This document shows, in pieces, positions 49,901 to 59,085 of a stretch of 64,000 nt of DNA; within the stretch, counting starts at the first letter, position 1; each line of letters starts with the position of its first letter. Below the pieces are notes generated by a model. It worked only from the letters and a program-made list of their open reading frames with translations, was not told the origin of the DNA and searched no databases. Made by a program: the position numbers and the translations under genes. Origin of the DNA: JBGCEZ01 sp045106735 (GTDB lineage Bacteria; Planctomycetota; Phycisphaerae; Phycisphaerales; SM1A02); contig JBGCEZ010000012.1 of NCBI GenBank assembly GCA_045106735.1, positions 62,001 to 126,000 on the forward strand, in the 5' to 3' direction.

Positions 49901-51983
49901 CGAAGTCCTCAAGCAACTGCGTGCCGTTGAAGACGCGCTGCGGGTTGTGCGACCGAAGGTCCATCTTTCGGGCCGCCTGGGCCAGGAAGCGGGCTTCGGC
50001 GACCTCGAGGTCGAACCCCGTCGGCGGCGGGCCGCCGGCGTACAGGTCGCGCGGCAGCGCCCCCCGCCATCGCAGCCACGGCGGCTTGAGATCGTTGCGG
50101 GCACCGCTGTAGAGCGTCAGGCGGTGACGCACGTCCAGGAAGTGCTCGAAGTTGTTGAGCCGGAAGTTCTCGGCGTCATTGATGAACTCGGCCGATTCGC
50201 GGTACTGGCGGTCGGCGCGGAGGATGCCGCTGGGGTTGTTGGCGACATCGGTATCACGGTCGAGGGCGTTCTCGAACCGAGTGAACGTCCACGGAAAGTT
50301 GTTGCCGGACCAATAACGCAGCTCCGCCTCGTCTTCGAGACCGAACGGCGTGATGCCTTCGGCCGGAGAAAGCGGCCGACTGCCAGCCAGGTTCCAGTAG
50401 AGGAGCCGGTCACCGCGATCGCTGAAGAAGAAGTTGTCCGCTCCCGGGAAACCGAGTTCGAACGCAAAGCGGCTCCAGGGCGTGTTGATTCCGCCTCCGG
50501 CCGACCAACCAACGTCAGCGCCCGAGGGGTCGAACAGCGTGTTGGCGGCATTGGGAATGCCGTACAGGAGGCCGCCACCGATGGTGTCGGTGCGAAACAG
50601 CGAGTCAAGGAAACCAACGGACTGGTTGTGGGCGATCACCGTCGACCAATCGGTCACCGGGTTTCCGGTCCCGGAGCCGATGAGCGCGATGTCGGCCGGC
50701 GTCTGGCCGCGGGTGGCCTCGAGCGCGCCGTTGCCGCCATTGATGCCGACGCCGGACGCGAATCGCGTGGCCACGTTGGCATTGATCATCGCCGAGTTGT
50801 CGACGATGCGGAACGACACAACGTGCCGGATCCCCGACTCATCCGTCTGCGGGGCGAGCCACCAGAACGAATCGGTGAACCCGTCGCCGTCGGCATCGTC
50901 CAGGACGCGGTTGAGGTCCCAGCGCGGCGTACCGAAGCGGTAACTGTCCGTCGCCGGGGCCAGCACGCCGTTGGCGTTCGGATCGTCCAGGCGATACAGG
51001 TTGTGCGGCACGCGGGCCGGGTCGGCGTACACGAACGGATACTGGGTGAACCACTCCTGCCAGCGGATGTAGTCCGGGCCAGCGTCAGGGTTGCCCGCGT
51101 CGAAATCCCAGGCCGCGTGGCCGACGCCCGGCGAGCCAGGATTGGTGTTCCACAGGACATGGTCCGGGGCGTAGGGCGTCATCCACTGTTCGACCGGGTA
51201 GCGCAGGTTCGTCTGCACGTTGCCCGAGACGTTCGAGATATCGCGCACCAGCCGCCAACCGTTCTCCGGCCGGGCGATGTACGACATGTGCCGCCACATG
51301 CGATAGGAGTTCGGAAGGCCGTCGATGCCGACGCCGCCGATCAGGTCCCAGCTCAGGGGTTCCGCGTCGGAAAGCCAGCGCAGATCGCCGTACCCGGGGT
51401 CGCCCAAGGGGTTGGTCTCGGGTTCCGTCAGGAGCGGGTTGGGATCACTGATGGGAGCGCCCGGGCCGCGGGGCCAGAGCTGTTCTTCGGCCGCGTCGTA
51501 ACCGAGGATGCGCAGGTCGTCCGGCCAGTTGGTCCAGGGAATCACGCCGTAGGGTGCCGGGTTCCAGGCCACATCGGGGCCGGGGATGCCGTCAACGTCC
51601 CAGTCCACCCCGTAGCGCACCGCATCAAAGGGGGCCGCGAGCCGGGCCCGGTTGCCATCGCGCCAGCGGGCGAGGTTCGTCGTGTTGTTCGCGTCCTGGT
51701 CCTGCGGCAGGTTGCCCTTGAAGACCGGACGAGCGAAGAGCGACAGCGCGATCTCGCCGGCGATGTCTTCGGCGATTGAATCGACGCTGACGTCGCGGGT
51801 GACGCGCTGCTTCTGGGCACTCGCGAGTTCACGGGTGCTCTGGGCACTGGTGAGGAACGCGGTCACCACGATCACCAGCAGCACGAGCAGGCCGGCCACC
51901 AGCACCATGGCATTGCCGCGCCGGGGAGAGCCGGCGGGAGGGCCACTGACGAGCGGAGTCGGTTGCGGAATGGATCGTTGCAT
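46908..51983 (-). CDS. gspK: Giant GspK-like minor pseudopilin (1691 residues)
   Basis: Type II secretion minor pseudopilin-like protein. The N-terminus has one membrane helix after two Arg (RRGNAMVLVAGLLVLLVIVV) and lacks the Glu5 of ordinary pseudopilins, as GspK does. Near residue 1430 is GLINLNTASTQVMGALPHW, the NLNTA hallmark of GspK. The rest is about five times longer than usual GspK (around 330 residues). It carries several Asp-rich DxDxDG stretches, such as DADGDGFTD near residue 365, that may bind calcium. ATG 51983 has GAGG at nine bases; another ATG lies six bases upstream. It is the last gene before the terminator. Function inferred from position and motif. Confidence 0.78.
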   Translation of the reverse strand: MQRSIPQPTPLVSGPPAGSPRRGNAMVLVAGLLVLLVIVVTAFLTSAQSTRELASAQKQRVTRDVSVDSIAEDIAGEIALSLFARPVFKGNLPQDQDANNTTNLARWRDGNRARLAAPFDAVRYGVDWDVDGIPGPDVAWNPAPYGVIPWTNWPDDLRILGYDAAEEQLWPRGPGAPISDPNPLLTEPETNPLGDPGYGDLRWLSDAEPLSWDLIGGVGIDGLPNSYRMWRHMSYIARPENGWRLVRDISNVSGNVQTNLRYPVEQWMTPYAPDHVLWNTNPGSPGVGHAAWDFDAGNPDAGPDYIRWQEWFTQYPFVYADPARVPHNLYRLDDPNANGVLAPATDSYRFGTPRWDLNRVLDDADGDGFTDSFWWLAPQTDESGIRHVVSFRIVDNSAMINANVATRFASGVGINGGNGALEATRGQTPADIALIGSGTGNPVTDWSTVIAHNQSVGFLDSLFRTDTIGGGLLYGIPNAANTLFDPSGADVGWSAGGGINTPWSRFAFELGFPGADNFFFSDRGDRLLYWNLAGSRPLSPAEGITPFGLEDEAELRYWSGNNFPWTFTRFENALDRDTDVANNPSGILRADRQYRESAEFINDAENFRLNNFEHFLDVRHRLTLYSGARNDLKPPWLRWRGALPRDLYAGGPPPTGFDLEVAEARFLAQAARKMDLRSHNPQRVFNGTQLLEDFVPRQGERAFHARLADEILQSLFEFDAATGSALESYFGDGDLTSDEFEQTRIMAASVAANIMSRRDNDRDRMTFNWTAQADIQNVAPLYSELGLNGQVGAVSLPAFDSPTVITDHTERVLGLEVQPFLTEALLCFVHGARPFPPINTVLNEDFSYPGSGGTGSVTSDDFRLVDDQTGATTVMAFQIANPFHQSIPWNELRKYGFRIKGEFTSFENIYNAARLIDGTLPVTWDMLPSSRLNPVTATVVVVEDDFEPVSGEPVVSGFAASWLDFLDLDLNTAPGSLDSVVLRVRWSDIAGFTGDPDEFYCTTAGGGIGGTPTSDCVDAGESIVDLVRVVNNAFADAPPAGAPPVDLVVVDRMGFEGGLPNRNGNRVDDPFLTQLARLEPPPAFGLPNLIPAGAPGNSQVPGIRIPGSDTITLLRPISVRRGWDIDLDGRSPALNVDNLGVQPDESAPRYIFAEYDVYGPEDYAFFDDTALNYRRRPALEGDLADADLTAYFGVPVGVDTPPDGNLDAEATPITVDEERVDAWFVGIQEHPYGQLNPRVPADDPMTPQNDTEFTAKRPTSFDGSQHFIEAAARQAFGTAVDNADIRMHFKGDIKEDVSSLQMLQKDADFEQVGEVLLTFRVGHVLNFSGGPAVGVYEGTERTFSELIRNDRGATAGRIDAGRVLGTVPASELSNPSNRLHSVPSLAAGTRMLGLFVCDGAGFNWDTTIPYEEVAFSNAAGFTGRATPGLINLNTASTQVMGALPHWSSMIHEDETRASSVVGFPHTIVAYRERFDNFTDLVGASWGIPGGPDYRNRPSGQRGERGIADIGEIINLNRSGNLQFPQVSDLNGALFSGLSDDQAIRSQLPAIAMPTTAWRADQAGRRPLSDGFDWQSTQISTDLMTPDPNFFADPSNTADIALLGREGDLVAGDVEELRLLFNGASNMITTTSDMFTVYFRVRSFRPRPDGVLDATNRDSILADRRYVMLVDRSGVNTPSDQPRILYIQEVPD

Positions 51984-52069
51984 GGTCATTGTCCTCGCCC
52001 GAGGGGCGACAGTCACTGGTCCGAAAGAGCGGGCGCCGAGCACCCGCACGGAAGCGGCGGGTCGACGAA

Positions 52070-53740
52070 TCAGCCGTCGCTTCCCGGTTCGGGCAGATCG
52101 ATGATGAACTGGACGGTGCGGCCCTGGCCGAGGCGGCCAGCGACATCGTGCAGCGTCAGGGTCACGCGGATGGCGTCCGGCCAGGGCGTGAAGCCCCAGC
52201 GCGCCACATCCACTGGCGGCACCGGCGTACCGGTACTGCCGAGCGATTCGAGCGGACGATCGACGTTGTAGCCAAAGGCCGCGGTGTAGGTCCGGATGTT
52301 GCCATCGGTGGGCAGCGCCGTGCCGTCAAAGGCTTCGATCGCGGTGGGATCCAGGATCGCCCCGTCCCACGACCACTGGGCATCGTTCGTCACCGGATGG
52401 AAGCGCTCACTCACCGGACGGACGCCGGTGTCGGCGTCGGCCAAGCCGAACCACGGCTGGCCGGTGGGCGTGCCGGCACTGAAGCCGGCCGGATCTTCCA
52501 GGGTGAAGCCGGTGAACTGGACCGGCAGCAAGCCAGGGTTGTCGAGATTGGATGCATCAAGCACCGCCCCGGTGCCGTCGCGCCAGGTCCAGTCGAACCG
52601 GACATCGCTGATGCCGGTGCCGAGGATGCTGTTGGTCAGCGCCTGGTCGACGCGCGACATGCTCGGAGCGCGGCGTTCGGCCCGCGGGTACTCGAGTTCG
52701 TTCGGGTCCGGGGCGGAAATCGCCGGCAGCGCACCGATCAAGTTGTTGGTGATGCGGGTCCACTGGCTGTCATTGAGGCCGTCGCGCCAGGGAAGCGTGA
52801 TGCCGGTGGAGTCGAGGGTCAGCTGCTGACGCAGGTTCCCCATCGTCGTGTTCGCGGCGTCGCCACGGCCAGCCAGGACCGTACGGTACCCCGCCAACTC
52901 CGGACGGAGATCGTCGGCGAACAGCGAGAAGATCGAGAGCGCCCCGCCGTAGTCGGGACCACCGTCGTCGAGGTACACGCTTCGCGCGACGTTATCGAGC
53001 GGCGCTCCGGGCAGGTCGTCGGTCACCATGGCGATCGAGTCGCGGAGGAAGGACCATCCACTCGCATCGCGCGGCACGATGGCCGAGGCCTGGATGCCGC
53101 CGACGGGACGCAAGATGTTCGAGCCGCCGTAGTTGAATGATCGCACATCGATCGGACCCGAATACCACGGTCCGTAGCCACGATGCACGTTCGCGTTGGT
53201 CTGATCGACGACGTCCCAGCCGCGGACCTCTTCGCCAGAGTTCGGAACGATCGCCGGACGCGCCGCTTCACCAAGCTGGAAGCCGTGGCCGTAGTAGACG
53301 CGGTGGACGTTGCCCGCCGGGCGAACCTTCTCACCGGCGCCCACGCGGAGGGTCTTGGCCCCCTGCACGCCGCCGCGGAAGAACACCAACTGGTCGGCGC
53401 GGACGACGGCGTCGACCGGCAGATTCTGGTTGACGAGCGGCAGGCCCGCTCCGCGAATGTTGTTGGGAACCTCGATGTTGCGGATGAGGAACACGCCGTC
53501 CCGGGCGAGGAGCGCGAGGTCGTCGCGCATCTTCGACTCGATGAGCGACAACTCGTCGATCACTTCAGAGTTGGCTTCGCCAACCCCGGCGACTTCCTGC
53601 GTCGTGCCGAAGATCCGGCTCGCGGCAAGCAAGACGCCGATGAGCACGACGACGGACACGATCAGCTCGGTGAGGGTGAACCCACGCGCCGTTCGGACGT
53701 CGGTTCGTATGTTGACCAGCGGTTGATGATGCATGATCAC
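52070..53740 (-). CDS. GspJ-like pseudopilin (556 residues)
   Basis: Type II secretion or type IV pilus-like minor pseudopilin. The prepilin signal is clear: RGFTLTELIVSVVVLIGVLL, with the cleavage Gly, Phe and Glu5 of class III signal peptides. The body is long (normal GspJ is around 200 residues) and has no other domain I recognise; the C-terminal IRVTLTLHDVAGRLGQGRTV is like the last strand of GspJ. The GTG 53740 overlaps the upstream stop; an ATG six bases further in is equally possible, with GGAGG ten bases before it. Confidence 0.75.
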   Translation of the reverse strand: MIMHHQPLVNIRTDVRTARGFTLTELIVSVVVLIGVLLAASRIFGTTQEVAGVGEANSEVIDELSLIESKMRDDLALLARDGVFLIRNIEVPNNIRGAGLPLVNQNLPVDAVVRADQLVFFRGGVQGAKTLRVGAGEKVRPAGNVHRVYYGHGFQLGEAARPAIVPNSGEEVRGWDVVDQTNANVHRGYGPWYSGPIDVRSFNYGGSNILRPVGGIQASAIVPRDASGWSFLRDSIAMVTDDLPGAPLDNVARSVYLDDGGPDYGGALSIFSLFADDLRPELAGYRTVLAGRGDAANTTMGNLRQQLTLDSTGITLPWRDGLNDSQWTRITNNLIGALPAISAPDPNELEYPRAERRAPSMSRVDQALTNSILGTGISDVRFDWTWRDGTGAVLDASNLDNPGLLPVQFTGFTLEDPAGFSAGTPTGQPWFGLADADTGVRPVSERFHPVTNDAQWSWDGAILDPTAIEAFDGTALPTDGNIRTYTAAFGYNVDRPLESLGSTGTPVPPVDVARWGFTPWPDAIRVTLTLHDVAGRLGQGRTVQFIIDLPEPGSDG

Positions 53741-54888
53741 AGTTCCTCCACGAGCACGAAGACGGGCACGAGCGTGCGGCCGGCCGCATCAATCGAGGGC
53801 ACGTACCAGAGCTGGGTGACGATGTCCGTATCGAACCAGCCGTTGGTGCCGGCCACGTACGTGCCGGTACCGGGATTGAGGACGACGTTGTCGGCGGTGG
53901 TCGTCCCGACGCCGCCGGCGGAAGAGATGGGCACTTCCACCAAGACCTCAGCCAGTTCGACTTCCAGATCCGACGCCACTTCGCGGCCCAGGGCGATCCG
54001 GTGGAGGTTGCCGTTCTGGTCAACCACCAGGTTGCCCGAGAGCTGCCAATGGTGATCCGGGTTTGCGAGCGAGATCGGCGTGCCCGGACCGGTGCCCGGG
54101 ATGATGCGCGTCGGAACGCCATTGATGTCGTACGCGTCCCAGGCCTGGCCGCGCCAGGGCTCGGGGCCGCCGTCCCGCAAGTCGATGAAGTGCGGAATCG
54201 GGGGCTGGGCGCCGTTGATGGCGACCGAATACGGCGCGGTCGACTGCGACTCTTCGAGCACGCGGAAGACAAAGACGGCCACTTCGATCCGCCCGTTCTG
54301 TCGACGGAACATGCACTCCCAGACGTACTCCGGGCTCTCGGCTCCCTGCGGGTAGACGCGGTCTTCTTGGGGAATCACGCCGGTCCACGGGGACACGAAC
54401 GGGTAGTCGGCATTGAAGGGCACCGCGCCGAACGTGTCGGGGAAGGTGGTGACGCCTTGGGAATCAAGCCAGTTGAAGACGTCGATCGCGCCGCGCTCGA
54501 ACGTGCCGCCGGGCGTCGCCGGAACGAAGGCCGGGCGGACCCAGCCCCAGTCACCGGTCTGGTACTCGGGCCAGAGGTTGTTGACGCCGACACCCTGGAA
54601 CGGCGTGGCGCCGGCGGGAATCGGGAAGGTCTGGTAGCCCACGCCGAACTGCTCGGCGCTGAGCCGCGAACGCAGCAAGCCCATGGCATTGCGGGCAACC
54701 ACGACGCCGACGGCGTCATCGGTGGCCTTCTGCTGTTGGCTGATGCCAGCCGGCAGAATCGCGGCAATGCTCACGACGCCCACCCCAAGGATGAGGATCG
54801 CGACCAGCAACTCGACGAGCGAGAAACCGCGACGGACGCCACGCGCTGAAGCGGTGGCCGGGGGATGGATCGGACGTCGATCGTTCAT
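53737..54888 (-). CDS. GspI/PilV-like pseudopilin
   Basis: Prepilin-type protein of 383 residues with RGFSLVELLVAILILGVGVV after a 20-residue leader, followed by SIAAILPAGISQQQKATDDA, which is typical of GspI/PilV-like minor pilins. The remainder is longer than normal and holds no other recognised domain. ATG 54888 overlaps the stop of the upstream GspH-like gene (ATGA). The prepilin peptidase must be encoded elsewhere. Confidence 0.75.
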   Translation of the reverse strand: MNDRRPIHPPATASARGVRRGFSLVELLVAILILGVGVVSIAAILPAGISQQQKATDDAVGVVVARNAMGLLRSRLSAEQFGVGYQTFPIPAGATPFQGVGVNNLWPEYQTGDWGWVRPAFVPATPGGTFERGAIDVFNWLDSQGVTTFPDTFGAVPFNADYPFVSPWTGVIPQEDRVYPQGAESPEYVWECMFRRQNGRIEVAVFVFRVLEESQSTAPYSVAINGAQPPIPHFIDLRDGGPEPWRGQAWDAYDINGVPTRIIPGTGPGTPISLANPDHHWQLSGNLVVDQNGNLHRIALGREVASDLEVELAEVLVEVPISSAGGVGTTTADNVVLNPGTGTYVAGTNGWFDTDIVTQLWYVPSIDAAGRTLVPVFVLVEEL

Positions 54889-55790
54889 CGCATCGCCACT
54901 CCGGTGTTGCGGTTGAAGTGGATCCGGTCGGCGTACTGCGTGATGTAGCCGCCAAGGCCCACAAGCTCGTTGATGTAAATGGTCCGCGTCGTCCACGCCT
55001 GCGTCTGGAACTCTCGGGCCTCGTCGTCGTCGTAGACGGCAAGGAAGGGCACGAACGAGATGTAGGTCTCGTCGGCGGCTTCGTTGTAGTGGTAGAAGTC
55101 CGGGCCGAACGAGCCGCCCGCACCTGAACCCACGCCGAAGTCGATGCGCAGTCCGTCCCCGTCGTCGTCGCCGGGAAGGAAGTCGACAAACGCTTCTCGG
55201 GCGAAACTGCGGCGATTGGCCGTCATGATCTCGCCGTCGGAACCAAAGAGCACGCCGATGAGCTGGCCGAAGAACTCTTCGTCCGCCCCGCCAATGGCGG
55301 CGGGATCGGTGAACTGAAACTCCGGCTGCGTGATCCACTCGAGATCCGCTTCCGGCCCCTGGAATCCTTCGTTGGCGTAGAACGGACCGGCCACCTTGAT
55401 GCCCTCGGGCAGGCGACGCGGACGCACGTCCGGAACGATCTCGAAGATGTCCGCGTACTCGGCCGGATTGCTGGAGAACGGAACGAACTCCTGCTCACCA
55501 CGCCACGTGGCGTAGACCGCCTCGGTGTACTGGGGGACTTCCGGGTTGTTCGGATCCCAGACGGCGCGGAACACCACCGCGGTCGGCTGACCGGTGCGGA
55601 TGGCGATCGAACGCGCCTCGGCCACGGCCGACAGCACGCTGTTGGCGCCGGACGACACGCGGGTGTCCTTGAAGATCGCGCCGAAGCTGATCACCGAGAG
55701 CGTGGCGATGGTGGCGATGATCGCCATCGTGACCAGCAGCTCAATCAGGGTGAAGCCTCGGGGAGCTCGTTGGGGCATTCGTTGGTTCAT
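54885..55790 (-). CDS. GspH-like pseudopilin
   Basis: Prepilin-type protein (301 residues) beginning RAPRGFTLIELLVTMAIIAT, then SSGANSVLSAVAEARSIAIRTGQ, the GspH/FimT pattern. A DDDGDGLRIDFG motif may bind calcium. ATG 55790 is chosen for its Shine-Dalgarno GAGGGAG at six bases; an in-frame ATG at 55805 overlaps the upstream stop. Confidence 0.78.
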   Translation of the reverse strand: MNQRMPQRAPRGFTLIELLVTMAIIATIATLSVISFGAIFKDTRVSSGANSVLSAVAEARSIAIRTGQPTAVVFRAVWDPNNPEVPQYTEAVYATWRGEQEFVPFSSNPAEYADIFEIVPDVRPRRLPEGIKVAGPFYANEGFQGPEADLEWITQPEFQFTDPAAIGGADEEFFGQLIGVLFGSDGEIMTANRRSFAREAFVDFLPGDDDGDGLRIDFGVGSGAGGSFGPDFYHYNEAADETYISFVPFLAVYDDDEAREFQTQAWTTRTIYINELVGLGGYITQYADRIHFNRNTGVAMR

Positions 55791-55801
55791 GGTGAGCTCC
55801 C

Positions 55802-56623
55802 TCATCGGTCGAGATCCACTTGACCGGAGTACACGTTGTCCGCGGCTTCTTCGCGTTCCTGGGCGTTGCCGCCCGAGACGCGACCGAACTTGCCGTCCGG
55901 TCCGGCGGACACGAAATACATCCGGCGTCCCTTGGCCCCGCCGTAGACCGATTCGGTCGCGTAGAGGTTGGAACCGGAATCGCTGGTGATCAACGGCAAC
56001 GTGGTCGCGTTGATGGGAACGGTCCCGTCTTCGTCGGGGAACGTCGTCGCGGGCATGATCGCCCGCCAGTCGTCAAAGGACGGGCCGGGGTGGACCGCAC
56101 GAATGGGCTTGCCCCACGCGTCCAGCACCACGAGCTGACCGTTCAGTTCGCCGTTGCTGTAGCGCGTCTGGGCGATCGGGTAGCCGGCCGTGTTCGGATC
56201 GTTCGGCGGCGGAACCCGCAGCCACTGCGGCACGGGGGCCGCGTCGTCCAGGATCAGGGTCGACGAAGGCTTGATGCGGCCCAGGGTCTCGCGGGCCGAC
56301 GGCACGCGCTGCACCCGCACCAAAGCCTGGCTCGTCGAAACGACGTGCGGGACGTCGGCGAAGAACTCGGCCTGCGGATCATCGGTGATGTTCCGGCCCC
56401 AGCGGAGCGCACGGCCCGTCTCCTTCTCGTACTCATCGATGGCTCGGTCGAGCAACGTGAGCGTGGCCTGGGTGGCATCCACCCGGCTCTTCGAGATGAA
56501 GATGCCGGTGGCGGTGATCAGCAGTCCGGCCAACACGGCGATGATCGAGATCGTCACGATCAGTTCGACCAGGGTGAAGCCGCGACGCGGAGCATTGGAT
56601 TGGATTCGTCGGATGCGACTCAC
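55802..56623 (-). CDS. GspG-like pseudopilin
   Basis: 273 residues. Prepilin signal RRGFTLVELIVTISIIAVLAGLL, then a long helix (ATQATLTLLDRAIDEYEKETG) and VVLDAWGKPIRAVHPG, the loop of major pseudopilins. GTG 56623 has GGAGG seven bases upstream and overlaps the upstream stop (GTGA). Confidence 0.82.
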   Translation of the reverse strand: MSRIRRIQSNAPRRGFTLVELIVTISIIAVLAGLLITATGIFISKSRVDATQATLTLLDRAIDEYEKETGRALRWGRNITDDPQAEFFADVPHVVSTSQALVRVQRVPSARETLGRIKPSSTLILDDAAPVPQWLRVPPPNDPNTAGYPIAQTRYSNGELNGQLVVLDAWGKPIRAVHPGPSFDDWRAIMPATTFPDEDGTVPINATTLPLITSDSGSNLYATESVYGGAKGRRMYFVSAGPDGKFGRVSGGNAQEREEAADNVYSGQVDLDR

Positions 56624-57738
56624 TTGCCGACCTCCACGAGGTTGTCACGGTTCAGTTCGGCGTCGTCGACGCGAACATCGTTGTCGCTGCCGGCCCAGAG
56701 GCCGTCCGCGCCACCCGAGAAGTAGGCGTAGTTGGCCGACTGCAGACGAGTGCTGGTGGTGGTGTCGCCGTTGGCGTCGGCGATCTCCGAATCCACCGCG
56801 GTGCCGGGTTCGAGATCCCAGGGGCGGAGCCGCACGAAGTCCGAGAGCGACGGAGCCGGGTCGGCGGTCCCGTTCCCGTTGAAGTCGCCACGGGTGATGA
56901 ACGTGTTCGGCACGCTCGGCGGGCTCGGCCGACGGAAGTACTGAATCGCGTTGCCCCAGGGGTCGCAGAGGACCCGCGGGAACGTCGGGTCGTAGCCCGG
57001 GTCGCCGGCGAACAGCACCGTCACCTTGCCGGTCACGGCGTCGAAGGTCCCGTCGGTCACGCCGACCAGGCTCAGGTCCTGGGGGGCGATGTACGGGCCG
57101 TACACCTTGCCGTTGTTGCCGAACTCAGGCCGGCGACGGAAGGACGAGTCGCCGAGCAACTGGCTGCGCCGCTCGTCGAGCGTGCGGCGACCGTTCATGT
57201 CGGCGTCGACCACCGACCAATATCCATCAACCCCAGGGCTGCGGATGCCGGTGGCGGGAATCTCTTGATCGTCGCCCGCGTACGAGCCGTCGGCATCCGT
57301 CGCCCCGTAACCATCCTCCGTCCAATCGCCGTACCCGAGCAGGTACTCAGCCGGCGAGGTGACGGAATCCGCGAAGTACACGCGGCCGCGCCACGCTTCA
57401 GGATTGTTCGCCCGAGCCGAAAGGTTCGGGTACCGGTACTCGTCGCGGCCGAGGGTCAGCAGCGGCGGGATGTAGCCGTGATCGGTCTGGAACGTGCTCG
57501 TCGCGTTCGACAAAGCCGTCAACGTCGAGAGGGCCTTGGCTTCCTTCGCCTTGCCGCGGGCCGCGTTGACCGCGACGGCGGTCAGTCCGGCCAGCACCAG
57601 GACGATCGAGATCGCCACCAGCAGCTCCACCAGCGTGAAGCCGCGCCGTGCGTCCGGCGTTCCGGCCGCCAGCTCCGCCCCGCCGGGGCGACGAGCCAGG
57701 TGGCTCGCGGTCGTTTCGGATTGGAATGGCGTGATCAT
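56620..57738 (-). CDS. gspG: GspG-like major pseudopilin
   Basis: 372 residues with RRGFTLVELLVAISIVLVLAGL after a leader of about 32 residues, and the GspG segment LCDPWGNAIQYFRRP. Several Asp/Asn-rich loops (DADMNGRRTLDE, DFNGNGTADP, DANGDTTTS) resemble calcium-binding loops; GspG proteins are known to bind calcium. It is the first pseudopilin gene after gspF, the usual place of gspG. Two GspG-like genes in tandem leave open which is the major subunit. Confidence 0.82.
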   Translation of the reverse strand: MITPFQSETTASHLARRPGGAELAAGTPDARRGFTLVELLVAISIVLVLAGLTAVAVNAARGKAKEAKALSTLTALSNATSTFQTDHGYIPPLLTLGRDEYRYPNLSARANNPEAWRGRVYFADSVTSPAEYLLGYGDWTEDGYGATDADGSYAGDDQEIPATGIRSPGVDGYWSVVDADMNGRRTLDERRSQLLGDSSFRRRPEFGNNGKVYGPYIAPQDLSLVGVTDGTFDAVTGKVTVLFAGDPGYDPTFPRVLCDPWGNAIQYFRRPSPPSVPNTFITRGDFNGNGTADPAPSLSDFVRLRPWDLEPGTAVDSEIADANGDTTTSTRLQSANYAYFSGGADGLWAGSDNDVRVDDAELNRDNLVEVGK

Positions 57739-57792
57739 GAACAGGATCCAGGTCGAGGGAATGGATGCGAGAGAACGCGGGGAATGCGGCCG

Positions 57793-59085
57793 TCAGGCCC
57801 CCGAGACGCTCTCGATCATCTTGACCAGAGGCAGGAAGAGGGCGAGGACGATGGTGCCGACCACCGCACCGAGCACGACGACGAGCATCGGCTCGAGAAG
57901 GCTGATGAGGCCCTGGACCGCGACGTCGACTTCCTCGTCGTAGTTGTCGGCGATCTTCATGAGCATCACGTCGAGGTCGCCGGTCTCCTCGCCCACGTCA
58001 ATCATGTTGACGACGATGGGGTCGACGACCTTGGACTCACGGAGCGGTCCGGCAAACGTCTCGCCTTCGCGGATCGAGTCGTGCACCTTGGTCAGGGCCT
58101 TCTCGTAGACGTAATTGCCCGAGGTATCTCGCGTGATCATGATCGCGTCGAGAATCGGGACGCCGGCACTGATGAGGGTGCCGAGTGTTCGGGTGAACCG
58201 GGCCACCGCCGTCTTGCGGACGAGGGTGCCGATGATCGGGACCTTGACGAGAATCACGTCGGTGCTCGCCCGGCCGAACGTCGTCAGGCGGATGAGCTTG
58301 AGCAGGCCCCAGACGATCGCCGGGAACAGCAGCATCCAGATGATGCCGGGCACCGACTGCCCCGGAAGCTTGCCGGCCACCCACGCACTCGTTTCGGTGA
58401 GCCAGATGGTCAGGGCCGGCAACGTCACGTCGAAGTCATTGAAGATCTCTTTGAACTTCGGAATGACGAAGTACATGATGCCGGTCACGATCAGCGAGGC
58501 GATCGAGATCACCGCGATCGGGTAGATGAGCGCGCCCTTGATGCGCCGCTTGAGCCGCTCGGCCTTCTCCATGAACTGCGCGAGGCGCTGGAGGATGACG
58601 TCGAGCACACCACCGATTTCGCCGGCCGAGACCATCTTCACGTAGAGACGGTCGAAGGCCTTGGGATGCTTGTTCATCGCGTCGGACAGGGTTGAACCCG
58701 CCTCGACGTCTTCGGCCACGCCGCCCAGGATCGACTTGAGCTTGCCAGGCTTCTGCTGCGACTCCAGGATCTGGAGCGAGCGAAGCAGCGGAAGGCCGGC
58801 GTCCTGCAGCGTCGAGAGCTGGCGGGTGAAGGTGGTGAGCTTCTTGGAGCCGACCTTGCCGATCGACAGGTTGAAGCCGCCCCCCTTCTTCTTCTTGGTC
58901 TTCTTGGTGTCCTTGCCGCTCGATCCGCCGGCGCTTCCGCCCTTGATCTTCTGCTCTTGGACGGCCGTCGGGAACATTCCCTTGGCCTTGAGGCGTTGAA
59001 TGGCCTCTTCGCTCGACGCAGCCTCGATGGTCCCCTTCTGGGGACTGGCCGCGGAATCCAGAGCTTCATAGGCGAAGGTAGGCAT
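57793..59085 (-). CDS. gspF: Type II secretion / type IV pilus inner-membrane platform protein
   Basis: Polytopic platform protein that connects the ATPase to the pseudopilus. Two T2SSF domains are visible (FTRQLSTLQDAGLPLLRSL and FTRTLGTLISAGVPILDAI), with transmembrane helices such as GALIYPIAVISIASLIVTGI and MLVVVLGAVVGTIVLALFLP. The N-terminus MPTFAYEALDS is standard. A Lys-rich linker lies at about residues 55-68. Length 430 residues, slightly above normal. ATG 59085 has GGAG seven bases upstream. The 269-base gap to gspE holds a GGGTT/AACCC hairpin without a T run. Confidence 0.94.
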   Translation of the reverse strand: MPTFAYEALDSAASPQKGTIEAASSEEAIQRLKAKGMFPTAVQEQKIKGGSAGGSSGKDTKKTKKKKGGGFNLSIGKVGSKKLTTFTRQLSTLQDAGLPLLRSLQILESQQKPGKLKSILGGVAEDVEAGSTLSDAMNKHPKAFDRLYVKMVSAGEIGGVLDVILQRLAQFMEKAERLKRRIKGALIYPIAVISIASLIVTGIMYFVIPKFKEIFNDFDVTLPALTIWLTETSAWVAGKLPGQSVPGIIWMLLFPAIVWGLLKLIRLTTFGRASTDVILVKVPIIGTLVRKTAVARFTRTLGTLISAGVPILDAIMITRDTSGNYVYEKALTKVHDSIREGETFAGPLRESKVVDPIVVNMIDVGEETGDLDVMLMKIADNYDEEVDVAVQGLISLLEPMLVVVLGAVVGTIVLALFLPLVKMIESVSGA

